NCBI GenBank assembly: GCA_947630355.1
Contig: CANRHJ010000109.1
Span: 1 to 6,471, forward strand
Source of the DNA: Candidatus Gastranaerophilales bacterium
GTDB taxonomy: Bacteria; Cyanobacteriota; Vampirovibrionia; Gastranaerophilales; Gastranaerophilaceae
DNA length: 6,471 nucleotides
Reading direction: 5' to 3'
The position numbers were made by a program, and so were the translations under genes. This document shows, one piece after another, positions 1-5,704 of this stretch. Numbering within the stretch: position 1 is the first letter of the stretch; every line of letters begins with the position of its first letter. Below the pieces are notes generated by a model. It was not told the origin of the DNA. It saw only the letters and a program-made list of their open reading frames with translations, and made no database searches.

Positions 1-515
1 CTGTGAGTCCTTTCCATAGCCTTCACTGCATCATCATATCCACAAGGATATGGCGCACACTGGTCAAAAGCCATAGCAATATCAGGTCCCAAATCTTGCT
101 GTATCTCCATTGATATTTCAGGATTTATATAATATTCATCCCCTGTTTTAGGCTCTTTAAATTTTACACCGTCTTCCGTTATATTGTTTAAATGCGCAAG
201 ACTAAAAACCTGAAATCCGCCAGAATCGGTAAGAATAGGCTTTTCCCAGTTCATCCATTTATGCAGCCCGCCGAATTCTTTTATTAGTTTATTTCCGGGA
301 CGTAAAAATAAATGAAATGAATTTGATAATATTATTTGTGCACCTGTCTCATATAAATGATGATTTGTAAGCATTTTAACTGCACTATGGGTACCAACCG
401 GCATAAATATAGGCGTTTCAATATCCCCGTGAGGCGTATGGAAAATACCGGCTCGGGCATGAGTTTTCTTATCTTCTTTTATAAGTTCAAAACTAAAGTG
501 TTTGCTGCTCTTCAT
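1..515 (-). CDS. tgt: Queuine tRNA-ribosyltransferase (TGT), N-terminal 171 residues, cut by the window edge
   Basis: Bacterial TGT exchanges guanine-34 of GUN-anticodon tRNAs for preQ1 in the queuosine pathway, in the cytoplasm. I translated this frame by hand. It contains the family signatures PVGTHSAVK (39-47), LSNSFHLFLRPG (63-74), ILTDSGGFQVFSL (94-106) and PDIAMAFDQCAPYP (144-157). In the family, the Asp of DSGGFQ (D97) and the Asp/Cys of AFDxC (D151, C153) line the base-binding site. The catalytic Asp nucleophile and the zinc site lie in the missing C-terminal half; full proteins are about 370-380 residues. I chose ATG 515 because an in-frame TGA lies immediately upstream and no other ATG comes before the conserved core; GGAA lies about 10 nt upstream. 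The first 23 bp overlap the 3' end of ndk, so the two are probably co-transcribed and translationally coupled. A small oddity is GTHSAVK where many bacteria have GTQGTVK. Confidence 0.95.
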   Translation of the reverse strand, partial: MKSSKHFSFELIKEDKKTHARAGIFHTPHGDIETPIFMPVGTHSAVKMLTNHHLYETGAQIILSNSFHLFLRPGNKLIKEFGGLHKWMNWEKPILTDSGGFQVFSLAHLNNITEDGVKFKEPKTGDEYYINPEISMEIQQDLGPDIAMAFDQCAPYPCGYDDAVKAMERTH

Positions 516-963
516 TCATCAACATTTCCAACATGGTTGTCCAATTTGAACAAAGTTCATCTTCTTTAAAGTAGATGGCAATTTCTCTTTCGGCACTTTG
601 AGCAGAGTCGGAACCGTGAATAATATTAAATTCCTGACTTATTGCATATTCAAAACGAATAGTGCCGGCATCAGCGTTTTCGGGTTTCGTTGCTCCCATC
701 ATCTTTCTCGATTCGGCAATCACATTAGGCCCTTCAACAACCATAGCCACTATCGGACCTGATGTTATATATTTAATAAGTCTCGGATAAAAGGGTTTGC
801 CGATATGCTCCGCGTAATGTTTTTGAGCATGTTCCAAAGTCGGCCGTAACAGCTTCAAACCAATTATTTTATAGCCCTTTTCTTCAAATCTTGTAATTAT
901 TCTTCCTATAAGATTTCTTTTTACACCGTCGGGTTTTATTGCTATAAAAGTTCTTTCGGCCAT
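493..963 (-). CDS. ndk: Nucleoside diphosphate kinase
   Basis: NDK moves the gamma-phosphate of ATP to other (d)NDPs through a phospho-histidine, balancing nucleotide pools in the cytoplasm. The 156-residue product begins MAERTFIAIKPDGVKR and carries NIIHGSDSAQSAE with the catalytic H116. All nucleotide-site residues known from NM23-type enzymes are present at a constant offset of -2: K10, Y50, R86, T92, R103, N113 and H116. The usual GTIRGDF region reads GTIRFEY, a local divergence that spares the Arg. The reading frame is open upstream to 1026, but the start at 963 fits the family N-terminus and lies 8 nt after a strong AGGGGAG; the ATG at 969 would be only 2 nt from it. The C-terminus is several residues longer than the common 143-150, and this tail overlaps the start of tgt. 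NDK is single-copy housekeeping, so the pair is probably core genome. Confidence 0.97.
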   Translation of the reverse strand: MAERTFIAIKPDGVKRNLIGRIITRFEEKGYKIIGLKLLRPTLEHAQKHYAEHIGKPFYPRLIKYITSGPIVAMVVEGPNVIAESRKMMGATKPENADAGTIRFEYAISQEFNIIHGSDSAQSAEREIAIYFKEDELCSNWTTMLEMLMNEEQQTL

Positions 964-971
964 TTTCATAT

Positions 972-979
972 CTCCCCTT
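972..979 (-). promoter_or_regulatory. Strong Shine-Dalgarno that fixes the ndk start
   Basis: On the minus strand the sequence reads AAGGGGAG and sits 8 nt before the ATG at 963. This spacing rejects both the nearer ATG at 969 (2 nt away) and the longer open frame that begins at 1026. Confidence 0.8.
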
Positions 980-997
980 AACCTGCCAATCTTTACC

Positions 998-1026
998 ATT
1001 AGAACACAAAAATGCTTTTTTTTCAA
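998..1026 (-). promoter_or_regulatory. Sigma-70-like promoter for ndk-tgt
   Basis: On the minus strand there is TTGAAA (1026-1021), a 17-bp spacer, then TCTAAT (1003-998). Four of six bases match the -35 consensus and five of six the -10 consensus, at ideal spacing. Transcription would begin near 991, giving a leader of roughly 28 nt that includes the ndk ribosome-binding site. This is a motif match only. Confidence 0.55.
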
Positions 1027-1031
1027 TTTCC

Positions 1032-1059
1032 TTGTTCTTTTGTATTATTTTGTTATAAT
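1032..1059 (+). promoter_or_regulatory. Sigma-70-like promoter for the TPR-carbamoyltransferase operon
   Basis: TTGTTC (1032-1037), a 16-bp spacer and a perfect TATAAT (1054-1059) lie just before the operon. Transcription would start near 1066, leaving a leader of about 18 nt before the ATG at 1084. The -35 box is weak (TTG plus a poor second half), so the perfect -10 carries the call. It sits nearly back-to-back with the ndk promoter: the two -35 boxes are 5 bp apart, so binding at one could affect the other. Confidence 0.55.
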
Positions 1060-1083
1060 GAAATTAATCGGGTTTTGGGAATT

Positions 1084-2853
1084 ATGGATAAACATAAGAT
1101 AGCTGAATTAATAGAAAAAAAAGATTATTCCTCAGCAAAATCATTGATTTTAAATGATTTGGATAAATTTGAAGACGATATAGAAGTTCAGAAGTATCTG
1201 GGACTTTGTAATATTAATTTAGGTGATTTGAAAAACGCGGAAGTATGTTTTCAAAAGGCTATAAATCTTGATAATAACGATGCTTTATCGCTTTATTATA
1301 TTTCTATTCTAAAAATTGAAAACGGAAATTTCCAAGATGCGGAAAATATTTTAAAAAATGTAATTAATTTAAGAAGTGAATATCTTGATGCATATAAGAC
1401 CTTAGCCGTTTGTTATTTGAAGCAAAATAAGTTCAGCGAGGTTGTTAATTTAGCTGATAAAATGTATTCCATAAATGAAGATGATTTACAAATATATGAG
1501 CTTGCGGCATCTGCGTATATGGAATTGCATAAATATGATGATGCGGAGGAATGGATAAAAAAAGCCGTTGCAAAAGCACCTGAAAATTATAGGTATTATA
1601 ATAAACTTGGTGTAATATATTTAGCACAAAATGAAATCGATAAAGCTATAGATTGTTATAATAAAGCGGTTGATTTGACTGAAGATAATGCCGTAATCTT
1701 CTATAATTTGGGTATGTCGTATATGATAAAAGGCGAATTTAAAAAATCCGAAGAATTCTTTAAGCGGGCTGTCGATAAAGAGACCAATGAAATATATTTG
1801 AATTCGTACGGTATGGCAGCTTTAAAATCAGGTGATTATACGGAAGCCATCAATACTTTTCTGAAATTAACAAACCAATATCCGAGAAAAGAAAATTATA
1901 ATTATAATTTGGCTTGTGCATACGACTTGGCTGAAGAATATGATAAAGCAAGCGAAATAATAGAAAAATTAATAACATTTAATTCTTCGTCGGTACAATT
2001 AAAGCTTCATTTAGCCGCTTTATATATAAAAAGAGGTATGCTTCAAACCGCAAGGATATTATATGCCGATATTATAAACTCGGGATACGCAAAGCCCCAA
2101 ATAATATATGAGTATGCGGTGTTATGCGCTAAAACAAACGAAACCGATAAAGCGGAATCAATATTCAAAAACATAATAGAAGAAAATCCGGATTTTGCTC
2201 AGGCATACAAAGATTTAGCCATTATATATTTCTCAAGGAAATTTTTTGACCGTGCGGAAGAAAATTTCAAGAAAGCTTACGAATTCGATTCCGAAAATAT
2301 TCAAATTATATATGAGTATGCTAATTATTACTATTTGATGTCTGAATTTCAAAAAGCGGAGAATTTGTTTGACAAATTATTAACCAAAGAAAAAATTCCC
2401 GTATATATGAAAGTAAAAGCAGCTTTGAACCGTATATCACAAAATAAAATTGAACAGGCAAAGGAACTGTTGATGCAAGCTGTGAGGGAAGAACCTAAAA
2501 ATAAAGAAGCATTGTTTAACCTTGCCAGGATATATTATCTTGAAAAATCTTACGAATTGGCTAAACAGTTGTCGGAAGACGTATATTCAATGTCCGCAGA
2601 TACCGAGACAGCAAATTTACTTGGTTCGATATACTATGAACTTGGTCAATATAATGATGCATTAGTATTATTCAGTCTTGTAAATTTATCAAAACCCGAT
2701 AATATTAGTGTTATAATGAATATAGCAAAATGCCAATATAAATTACAAAATTATAAATCGGCAAAAGAAAATATTGATACTGTTCTGAAGGTTGTACCGG
2801 AATATGAAGATGCTTTGGAATTATTGAAATTAACAGAAAAGGAAATAAAATGA
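1084..2853 (+). CDS. Large all-TPR repeat protein, first gene of the carbamoyltransferase operon
   Basis: The 589-residue product is almost entirely tetratricopeptide repeats. I count about 16 consecutive units of 33-35 residues from about residue 33 to 575, flanked by a helical cap on each side. Typical units are YYNKLGVIYLAQNEIDKAID and YNLGMSYMIKGEFKKSEEFF, with the G/A-8, Y-11, A-20 and P-32 TPR pattern. No signal peptide, membrane span or catalytic domain is visible, so it is probably a cytoplasmic superhelical scaffold that binds proteins or peptides. The frame is open back to 1012, but the start at 1084 lies downstream of the likely promoter; GGGA is 3 nt before it, so the RBS is weak. 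The stop codon overlaps the next gene's start (ATGA), implying translational coupling and a role with the membrane proteins and carbamoyltransferase. Its actual partner is not shown by the sequence. Confidence 0.9.
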   Translation: MDKHKIAELIEKKDYSSAKSLILNDLDKFEDDIEVQKYLGLCNINLGDLKNAEVCFQKAINLDNNDALSLYYISILKIENGNFQDAENILKNVINLRSEYLDAYKTLAVCYLKQNKFSEVVNLADKMYSINEDDLQIYELAASAYMELHKYDDAEEWIKKAVAKAPENYRYYNKLGVIYLAQNEIDKAIDCYNKAVDLTEDNAVIFYNLGMSYMIKGEFKKSEEFFKRAVDKETNEIYLNSYGMAALKSGDYTEAINTFLKLTNQYPRKENYNYNLACAYDLAEEYDKASEIIEKLITFNSSSVQLKLHLAALYIKRGMLQTARILYADIINSGYAKPQIIYEYAVLCAKTNETDKAESIFKNIIEENPDFAQAYKDLAIIYFSRKFFDRAEENFKKAYEFDSENIQIIYEYANYYYLMSEFQKAENLFDKLLTKEKIPVYMKVKAALNRISQNKIEQAKELLMQAVREEPKNKEALFNLARIYYLEKSYELAKQLSEDVYSMSADTETANLLGSIYYELGQYNDALVLFSLVNLSKPDNISVIMNIAKCQYKLQNYKSAKENIDTVLKVVPEYEDALELLKLTEKEIK

Positions 2854-3005
2854 AAAGAAAAAATTTTTTGGCTGAGATATTTAAATTTTTATGGAGACAA
2901 AAGGCATACTGGATATTTCCGGTAATCGTATTTTTAATTCTCCTTATATTTCTGATAACAGTAGGTACATCACCGGTATCTCCGTTTATATATACAATGA
3001 TATAG
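2850..3005 (+). CDS. 51-residue single-span membrane protein, DUF5989 / SxtK type
   Basis: This small gene is easily missed. The product starts MKRKNFLAEIFKFLWRQKAY, followed by one hydrophobic span at about residues 21-38 (WIFPVIVFLILLIFLITV) and ends GTSPVSPFIYTMI. The order FLKFLW..RKxxW, hydrophobic helix and a terminal APFIYTLF-like motif is what I recall for DUF5989, a family of about 50 residues found beside SxtJ-like proteins and carbamoyltransferases; the small sxtK product of saxitoxin clusters is of this kind. The start is supported by AAGGAA 5 nt upstream and by the 4-bp ATGA overlap with the TPR gene. The SxtJ-like gene follows 9 bp later. The basic N-terminus suggests N-in topology. 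The biochemical role is unknown; it may anchor or regulate the carbamoyltransferase at the membrane. Confidence 0.85.
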   Translation: MKRKNFLAEIFKFLWRQKAYWIFPVIVFLILLIFLITVGTSPVSPFIYTMI

Positions 3006-3014
3006 AGGAATAAT

Positions 3015-3395
3015 ATGAAGAAAATAAGTGAGCATGTGAAATTTGCTTTTACATTGGCTGTAATACCCTTTATTCCCGCATTTTTGTTATATAAAAACGG
3101 TTATAAAATACAAGCTGTTGATGTAATTGCAGTATTTTGGGTCTTGTCCTTAATCTGTTTTATATCAAAAAGATTTGCAAGTCTTTTGAAAAGAACAACG
3201 GAAAAAATCGGCGGATTTCTGGGAGAGTATATAGCAATTATAGTCTTAATTTTTGTATATATATTTGCCGTTATTCCGACAGGTATCATAATGAAAGCTG
3301 TAAAACGAGACAGATTAAAATTAAGAAAAAAGGATGTTCTTACATATTGGGAAAAATTTGAAACAGTTAACAGAGATTATCAAGATCAATTTTAA
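3015..3395 (+). CDS. SxtJ-family small membrane protein
   Basis: The 126-residue protein has three likely membrane segments at about 10-26, 34-51 and 72-93, with basic loops (SKRFASLLKR, 51-60) and a basic tail. The third segment leads into IPTGIIMKAVKRDRLKLR then TYW (110-112). This matches what I recall as the hallmark of the SxtJ family (TPxGLxMRxxGxDPLxxK...SYW), which is encoded next to NodU/SxtI-type carbamoyltransferases. The start at 3015 has AGAGGA 5 nt upstream, reusing the previous gene's stop; the carbamoyltransferase begins 8 bp after this stop. No catalytic residues are evident and the family function is unknown. The conserved context suggests it helps place the carbamoyltransferase or its substrate at the inner membrane. 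Relative to the motif, the usual Pro after Asp is missing (KRDRLK instead of GxDPLR). Confidence 0.85.
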   Translation: MKKISEHVKFAFTLAVIPFIPAFLLYKNGYKIQAVDVIAVFWVLSLICFISKRFASLLKRTTEKIGGFLGEYIAIIVLIFVYIFAVIPTGIIMKAVKRDRLKLRKKDVLTYWEKFETVNRDYQDQF

Positions 3396-3403
3396 GGTGA
3401 AAA

Positions 3404-5236
3404 ATGACATATTTATTAGGAATAAGTGCATATTATCATGACAGCGCGGCTGCAATTATAAAAGACGGTGATATAATAGCGGCAGCTCAAGAAGAAAGAT
3501 TTACCAGAATTAAGCAGGATAGTGAATATCCTTCTAATGCAGTAAATTATTGTTTGAAGGAAGCGGGAATAAAACCTGAAGATTTGGATGGGGTTATTTA
3601 TTACGAAAAGCCGTTTATTAAATTTGAAAGAATTTTGGAAACGGCTATGGCGTACGTTCCTTGCAGTATGCGCAGTTTCGTAAATGCCATGCCTGTTTGG
3701 CTTAATAAAAAACTTTTTATACCAAATCAAATAGATAAGCATTTTGACAAGAGATTAAAATGTCCTATATATTTTACAAGCCACCACGAATCGCACTGTG
3801 CAAGCGCTTTTTATCCGTCACCGTTTGAAGAAGCGGCAATACTGTGTTTGGATGGTGTCGGAGAGTGGGATACAACAACTTGGGGCATAGGTAAAGGTAA
3901 CCGAATTGAAATAAAAGAAAAAATAGAATTTCCGCATTCGTTAGGACTCCTATACAGCGCTTTTACGGGATTTTTGGGGTTTAAAGTTAATTCCGGCGAG
4001 TATAAGGTTATGGGCTTGGCGCCTTATGGTGAACCTATTTATAAAGATTTAATTCTTGAAAAGCTTGTTGATGTTAAGGAAGATGGCTCATTCTGGCTGA
4101 ACCAGGAATATTTCGGATACTGCACAACAGATTATATGTATAATAAAAAATTTGAAAATCTTTTTAAACGCCCGCCAAGAAAACCCGAAACATCTTTAAC
4201 TCAAAGTGATATGGATATGGCAGCCAGCATTCAGGCCGTTACGGAAGAAATTATACTTAAACTTGCCAATTATGTTTATAAACAAACAGGCATGAAAAAT
4301 CTGTGTCTTGCAGGAGGTTGTGCATTAAATTGCGTATCTAACGGGAATGTATTAAAGAACGGACCTTTTGATAATATATGGACTCAGCCGGCAGCGGGTG
4401 ATGCGGGAGGAGCACTGGGTGCAGCTTTGGCCGTATATTATATGGGACTAAATAATGAACGCAAAGTTAACACTGATGATTCGCAAAAGGGAAGTTTATT
4501 GGGGCCGCAATATTCTGATGAAGAAATTTTAGAAACTCTAAATAAGTTTGGAGCTAAATATACAAAATATGATACGCAGGAAGATGTTACAAAAGTAATT
4601 GCCCGATATATTTCAGAGGGGAAGAGCATAGGTCACTTCGCAGGCAGGATGGAATACGGTCCCAGAGCTCTGGGGAACAGAAGTATACTGGCTGACCCAA
4701 GAAACCGTGAAATGCAGAGAAATTTAAACTTGGCTATAAAAAAGAGAGAATCTTTCCGTCCGTTTGCTCCGAGCTGTCTTGAAGAGGACGTTGAAAAATA
4801 TTTCGCAATTAAAGAGGGGAAAAAATCTCCTTATATGCTTTTGACTCAGCAGATATCCGATAAAATCAAAACAGAGTTAACGGAAGAAGAAAAAAATTAT
4901 AAAGGCATTGATAAATTAAAAGCATACCGCTCAATTCTGCCTGCTATAACTCACGTAAATTACTCTGCACGTATTCAAACCGTATCAAAAAAAGTTAACC
5001 CAAGATACTGGAATATTATAAATGAGTTTAAAAAGCTGACAGATTGTTCCGTTATTGTTAATACTTCGTTTAATATCAGAGGCGAGCCTATAGTTAATAC
5101 CCCTGAAAATGCATACAAATGCTTTATGTATACTGATTTAGACGTGTTAGTATTGGAAAACTTTGTACTGCTAAAGTCAGAGCAGACTTCCTTAACCGGA
5201 AAAGAAGAATATCAAAAACAGTTTAAATTGGATTAA
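3404..5236 (+). CDS. NodU/CmcH/SxtI-type O-carbamoyltransferase
   Basis: The family (NodU, CmcH, TobZ, SxtI) makes carbamoyl-adenylate from carbamoyl phosphate and ATP, then transfers the carbamoyl group to a hydroxyl. The 610-residue length is normal for it. The N-terminal Kae1/ASKHA-like domain (about 1-350) begins MTYLLGISAYYHDSAAAI and shows EERFTRIK, the His cluster HHESH (127-131) that contributes to the metal site, LDGVGEWDTT, AGGCALNCVSNG (303-314) and GDAGGALGAAL (D333). The C-terminal carbamoyltransferase domain (about 390-600) has EYGPRALGNRSILADPR (417-433), RPFAPS and NTSFNIRGEPIVNTPE. All major motifs appear intact, so it should be active. The start is supported by AAGGTG 4 nt upstream. 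There is no signal peptide, so it is cytosolic, perhaps held at the membrane by its neighbours. The acceptor cannot be read from the sequence, and no sugar, PKS or antibiotic biosynthesis gene is adjacent. Confidence 0.95.
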   Translation: MTYLLGISAYYHDSAAAIIKDGDIIAAAQEERFTRIKQDSEYPSNAVNYCLKEAGIKPEDLDGVIYYEKPFIKFERILETAMAYVPCSMRSFVNAMPVWLNKKLFIPNQIDKHFDKRLKCPIYFTSHHESHCASAFYPSPFEEAAILCLDGVGEWDTTTWGIGKGNRIEIKEKIEFPHSLGLLYSAFTGFLGFKVNSGEYKVMGLAPYGEPIYKDLILEKLVDVKEDGSFWLNQEYFGYCTTDYMYNKKFENLFKRPPRKPETSLTQSDMDMAASIQAVTEEIILKLANYVYKQTGMKNLCLAGGCALNCVSNGNVLKNGPFDNIWTQPAAGDAGGALGAALAVYYMGLNNERKVNTDDSQKGSLLGPQYSDEEILETLNKFGAKYTKYDTQEDVTKVIARYISEGKSIGHFAGRMEYGPRALGNRSILADPRNREMQRNLNLAIKKRESFRPFAPSCLEEDVEKYFAIKEGKKSPYMLLTQQISDKIKTELTEEEKNYKGIDKLKAYRSILPAITHVNYSARIQTVSKKVNPRYWNIINEFKKLTDCSVIVNTSFNIRGEPIVNTPENAYKCFMYTDLDVLVLENFVLLKSEQTSLTGKEEYQKQFKLD

Positions 5237-5354
5237 ACATCTTTTATATTTTCTTCAAATACTATGCGGATAATTGTCTTAAATCTCCGGGCATAAATAA
5301 CAAATAAAGCGTTACAAGTCGTTGCATCTGATTTACAATATTTTGGCGTTAAAT
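5237..5354 (+). other. Intergenic stretch after the operon, no feature recognised
   Basis: There is no plausible coding frame, RNA gene or clear intrinsic terminator (no stable GC hairpin followed by a T-run). The right end, TTAAATGTTTGG..., resembles the sequence that precedes the second REP-like copy (TTAAGTGTTGGG...), so the repeat unit may begin a few bases before 5355. Confidence 0.5.
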
Positions 5355-5384
5355 GTTTGGTTATGCTTCGCTAACCCAACCTGC
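5355..5384 (-). repeat. REP-like palindrome, copy A
   Basis: This 30-bp element reads, on the minus strand, GCAG then GGTTGGGTTAGCG...TAACC. It can form a hairpin with a short apical loop and one bulge. It differs from copy B at three positions, and its head is GCAG rather than GTAG. Confidence 0.8.
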
Positions 5385-5389
5385 AATTG

Positions 5390-5423
5390 ATTTACAATGC
5401 AAAAATATTTTAATTAAAGGAAG
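5390..5423 (+). repeat. 34-bp direct repeat D, copy 1
   Basis: ATTTACAATGCAAAAATATT... is identical over 34 bp to 5604-5637. Each copy lies 5 bp to the right of a REP-like element. The combined REP + D unit is exactly 69 bp in both places (5355-5423 and 5569-5637), with 5 mismatches by my hand count, so the whole unit was duplicated. Confidence 0.9.
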
Positions 5424-5561
5424 CTGTAACGAAGAATAATTGAAAATCGAATTGAAGAGACATCAAAGGCGAGCGCTGTTTGAGCGAAGCGAGTTCGCGA
5501 GCCTGAACTGAAATTCAGATTTTCATTATTTGGAGTTTTAAGCTGACGTAATTAAAATATT
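5404..5561. repeat. Long imperfect palindrome between REP copies A and B
   Basis: Nested inverted arms can be seen. AATATTTTAATTA (5404-5416) pairs with 5549-5561. AATAATTGAAAATC (5435-5448) pairs with GATTTTCATTATT (5518-5530) apart from one extra T. GAATT (5449-5453) pairs with AATTC (5512-5516). AGGC (5467-5470) pairs with GCCT (5501-5504) around a GC-rich core containing GAGCGAAGCGAGTTCGCG. Such a structure could fold as one long hairpin in RNA or single-stranded DNA, consistent with a non-autonomous mobile element of the BIME or MITE kind. Confidence 0.65.
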
Positions 5562-5565
5562 ATTA
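5534..5565 (+). repeat. 32-bp direct repeat E, copy 1
   Basis: AGTTTTAAGCTGACGTAATT... is identical over 32 bp to 5636-5667 and stands just to the left of REP copy B. Its segment TAATTAAAATATT (5549-5561) is the exact reverse complement of part of repeat D (5404-5416), so D and E are opposite arms of an inverted repeat. Confidence 0.9.
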
Positions 5566-5568
5566 AGT

Positions 5569-5598
5569 GTTGGGTTACGCTTCGCTAACCCAACCTAC
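5569..5598 (-). repeat. REP-like palindrome, copy B (best-formed copy)
   Basis: On the minus strand this 30-bp element starts GTAG, followed by a near-perfect hairpin: GTTGGGTTA pairs with TAACCCAAC (9 bp), and the GC pairs inside leave a small loop. A GTAG head followed by an imperfect palindrome is the hallmark of REP sequences mobilised by RAYT (REP-associated tyrosine) transposases. Very similar GTAGGTTGGGTTAG... repeats are scattered through many bacterial genomes. No transposase is in the window. Confidence 0.85.
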
Positions 5599-5603
5599 GA
5601 TTA

Positions 5604-5637
5604 ATTTACAATGCAAAAATATTTTAATTAAAGGAAG
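5604..5637 (+). repeat. 34-bp direct repeat D, copy 2
   Basis: This is the perfect second copy of 5390-5423, directly to the right of REP copy B. Here D runs straight into repeat E (overlapping it by 2 bp), whereas copy 1 is separated from its E by about 110 bp. Confidence 0.9.
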
Positions 5638-5663
5638 TTTTAAGCTGACGTAATTAAAATATT
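5618..5663. repeat. AT-only hairpin between REP copies B and C
   Basis: AATATTTTAATTA (5618-5630) and TAATTAAAATATT (5651-5663) form a perfect 13-bp stem around a 20-nt loop. It looks like the long palindrome at 5404-5561 with its centre deleted. The stem lacks G-C pairs, so it is unlikely to work as a classical terminator. Confidence 0.7.
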
Positions 5664-5667
5664 ATTA
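5636..5667 (+). repeat. 32-bp direct repeat E, copy 2
   Basis: This is the perfect second copy of 5534-5565, immediately to the left of REP copy C. Confidence 0.9.
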
Positions 5668-5669
5668 TT

Positions 5670-5699
5670 GTTGGGTTACGCTTTGCTAACCAAGCTTAC
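5670..5699 (-). repeat. REP-like palindrome, copy C, next to the pilin stop codon
   Basis: This 30-bp copy has the same length and orientation as A and B, with head GTAA and a few substitutions that weaken the stem (CAAGC in place of CAACC). It ends 5 bp from the stop codon of the pilin-like gene, so its hairpin could protect or help end that transcript. Confidence 0.75.
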
Positions 5700-5704
5700 A
5701 ATTC

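Noticed and set aside
357..569. Plus-strand reading frame of 70 codons
   Set aside because: It lies antisense to the conserved tgt and ndk genes and resembles no known protein.
964..1026. Longer NDK with 21 extra N-terminal residues
   Set aside because: The extension matches no NDK, overlaps the likely promoter, and ignores the strong ribosome-binding site 8 nt before 963.
1012..1083. Longer TPR protein starting at 1012
   Set aside because: The extension spans the -35 and -10 boxes and reads as a hydrophobic, non-TPR sequence; the fitting start is ATG 1084.
3416..3742. Minus-strand reading frame of 108 codons
   Set aside because: It is antisense to the highly conserved start of the carbamoyltransferase. 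The similar shorter frames at 1445-1627, 3101-3289 and 4438-4629 (minus) and 3137-3361 (plus) also lie within real genes.
2850..5236. Saxitoxin biosynthesis cluster
   Set aside because: Only the SxtI/J/K-type genes are present. There is no SxtA polyketide synthase, amidinotransferase, oxygenase or exporter gene, so toxin production is not supported.
5618..5663. Rho-independent terminator
   Set aside because: The stem is made only of A-T pairs and no T-run of the right kind follows. The REP hairpins are more stable but also lack a T-run.
5355..5699. CRISPR array, because there are three similar 30-bp palindromic repeats
   Set aside because: Spacing is irregular (214 and 101 bp between starts), copies diverge, and the spacers are themselves repeated (D and E). 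No cas gene is present.
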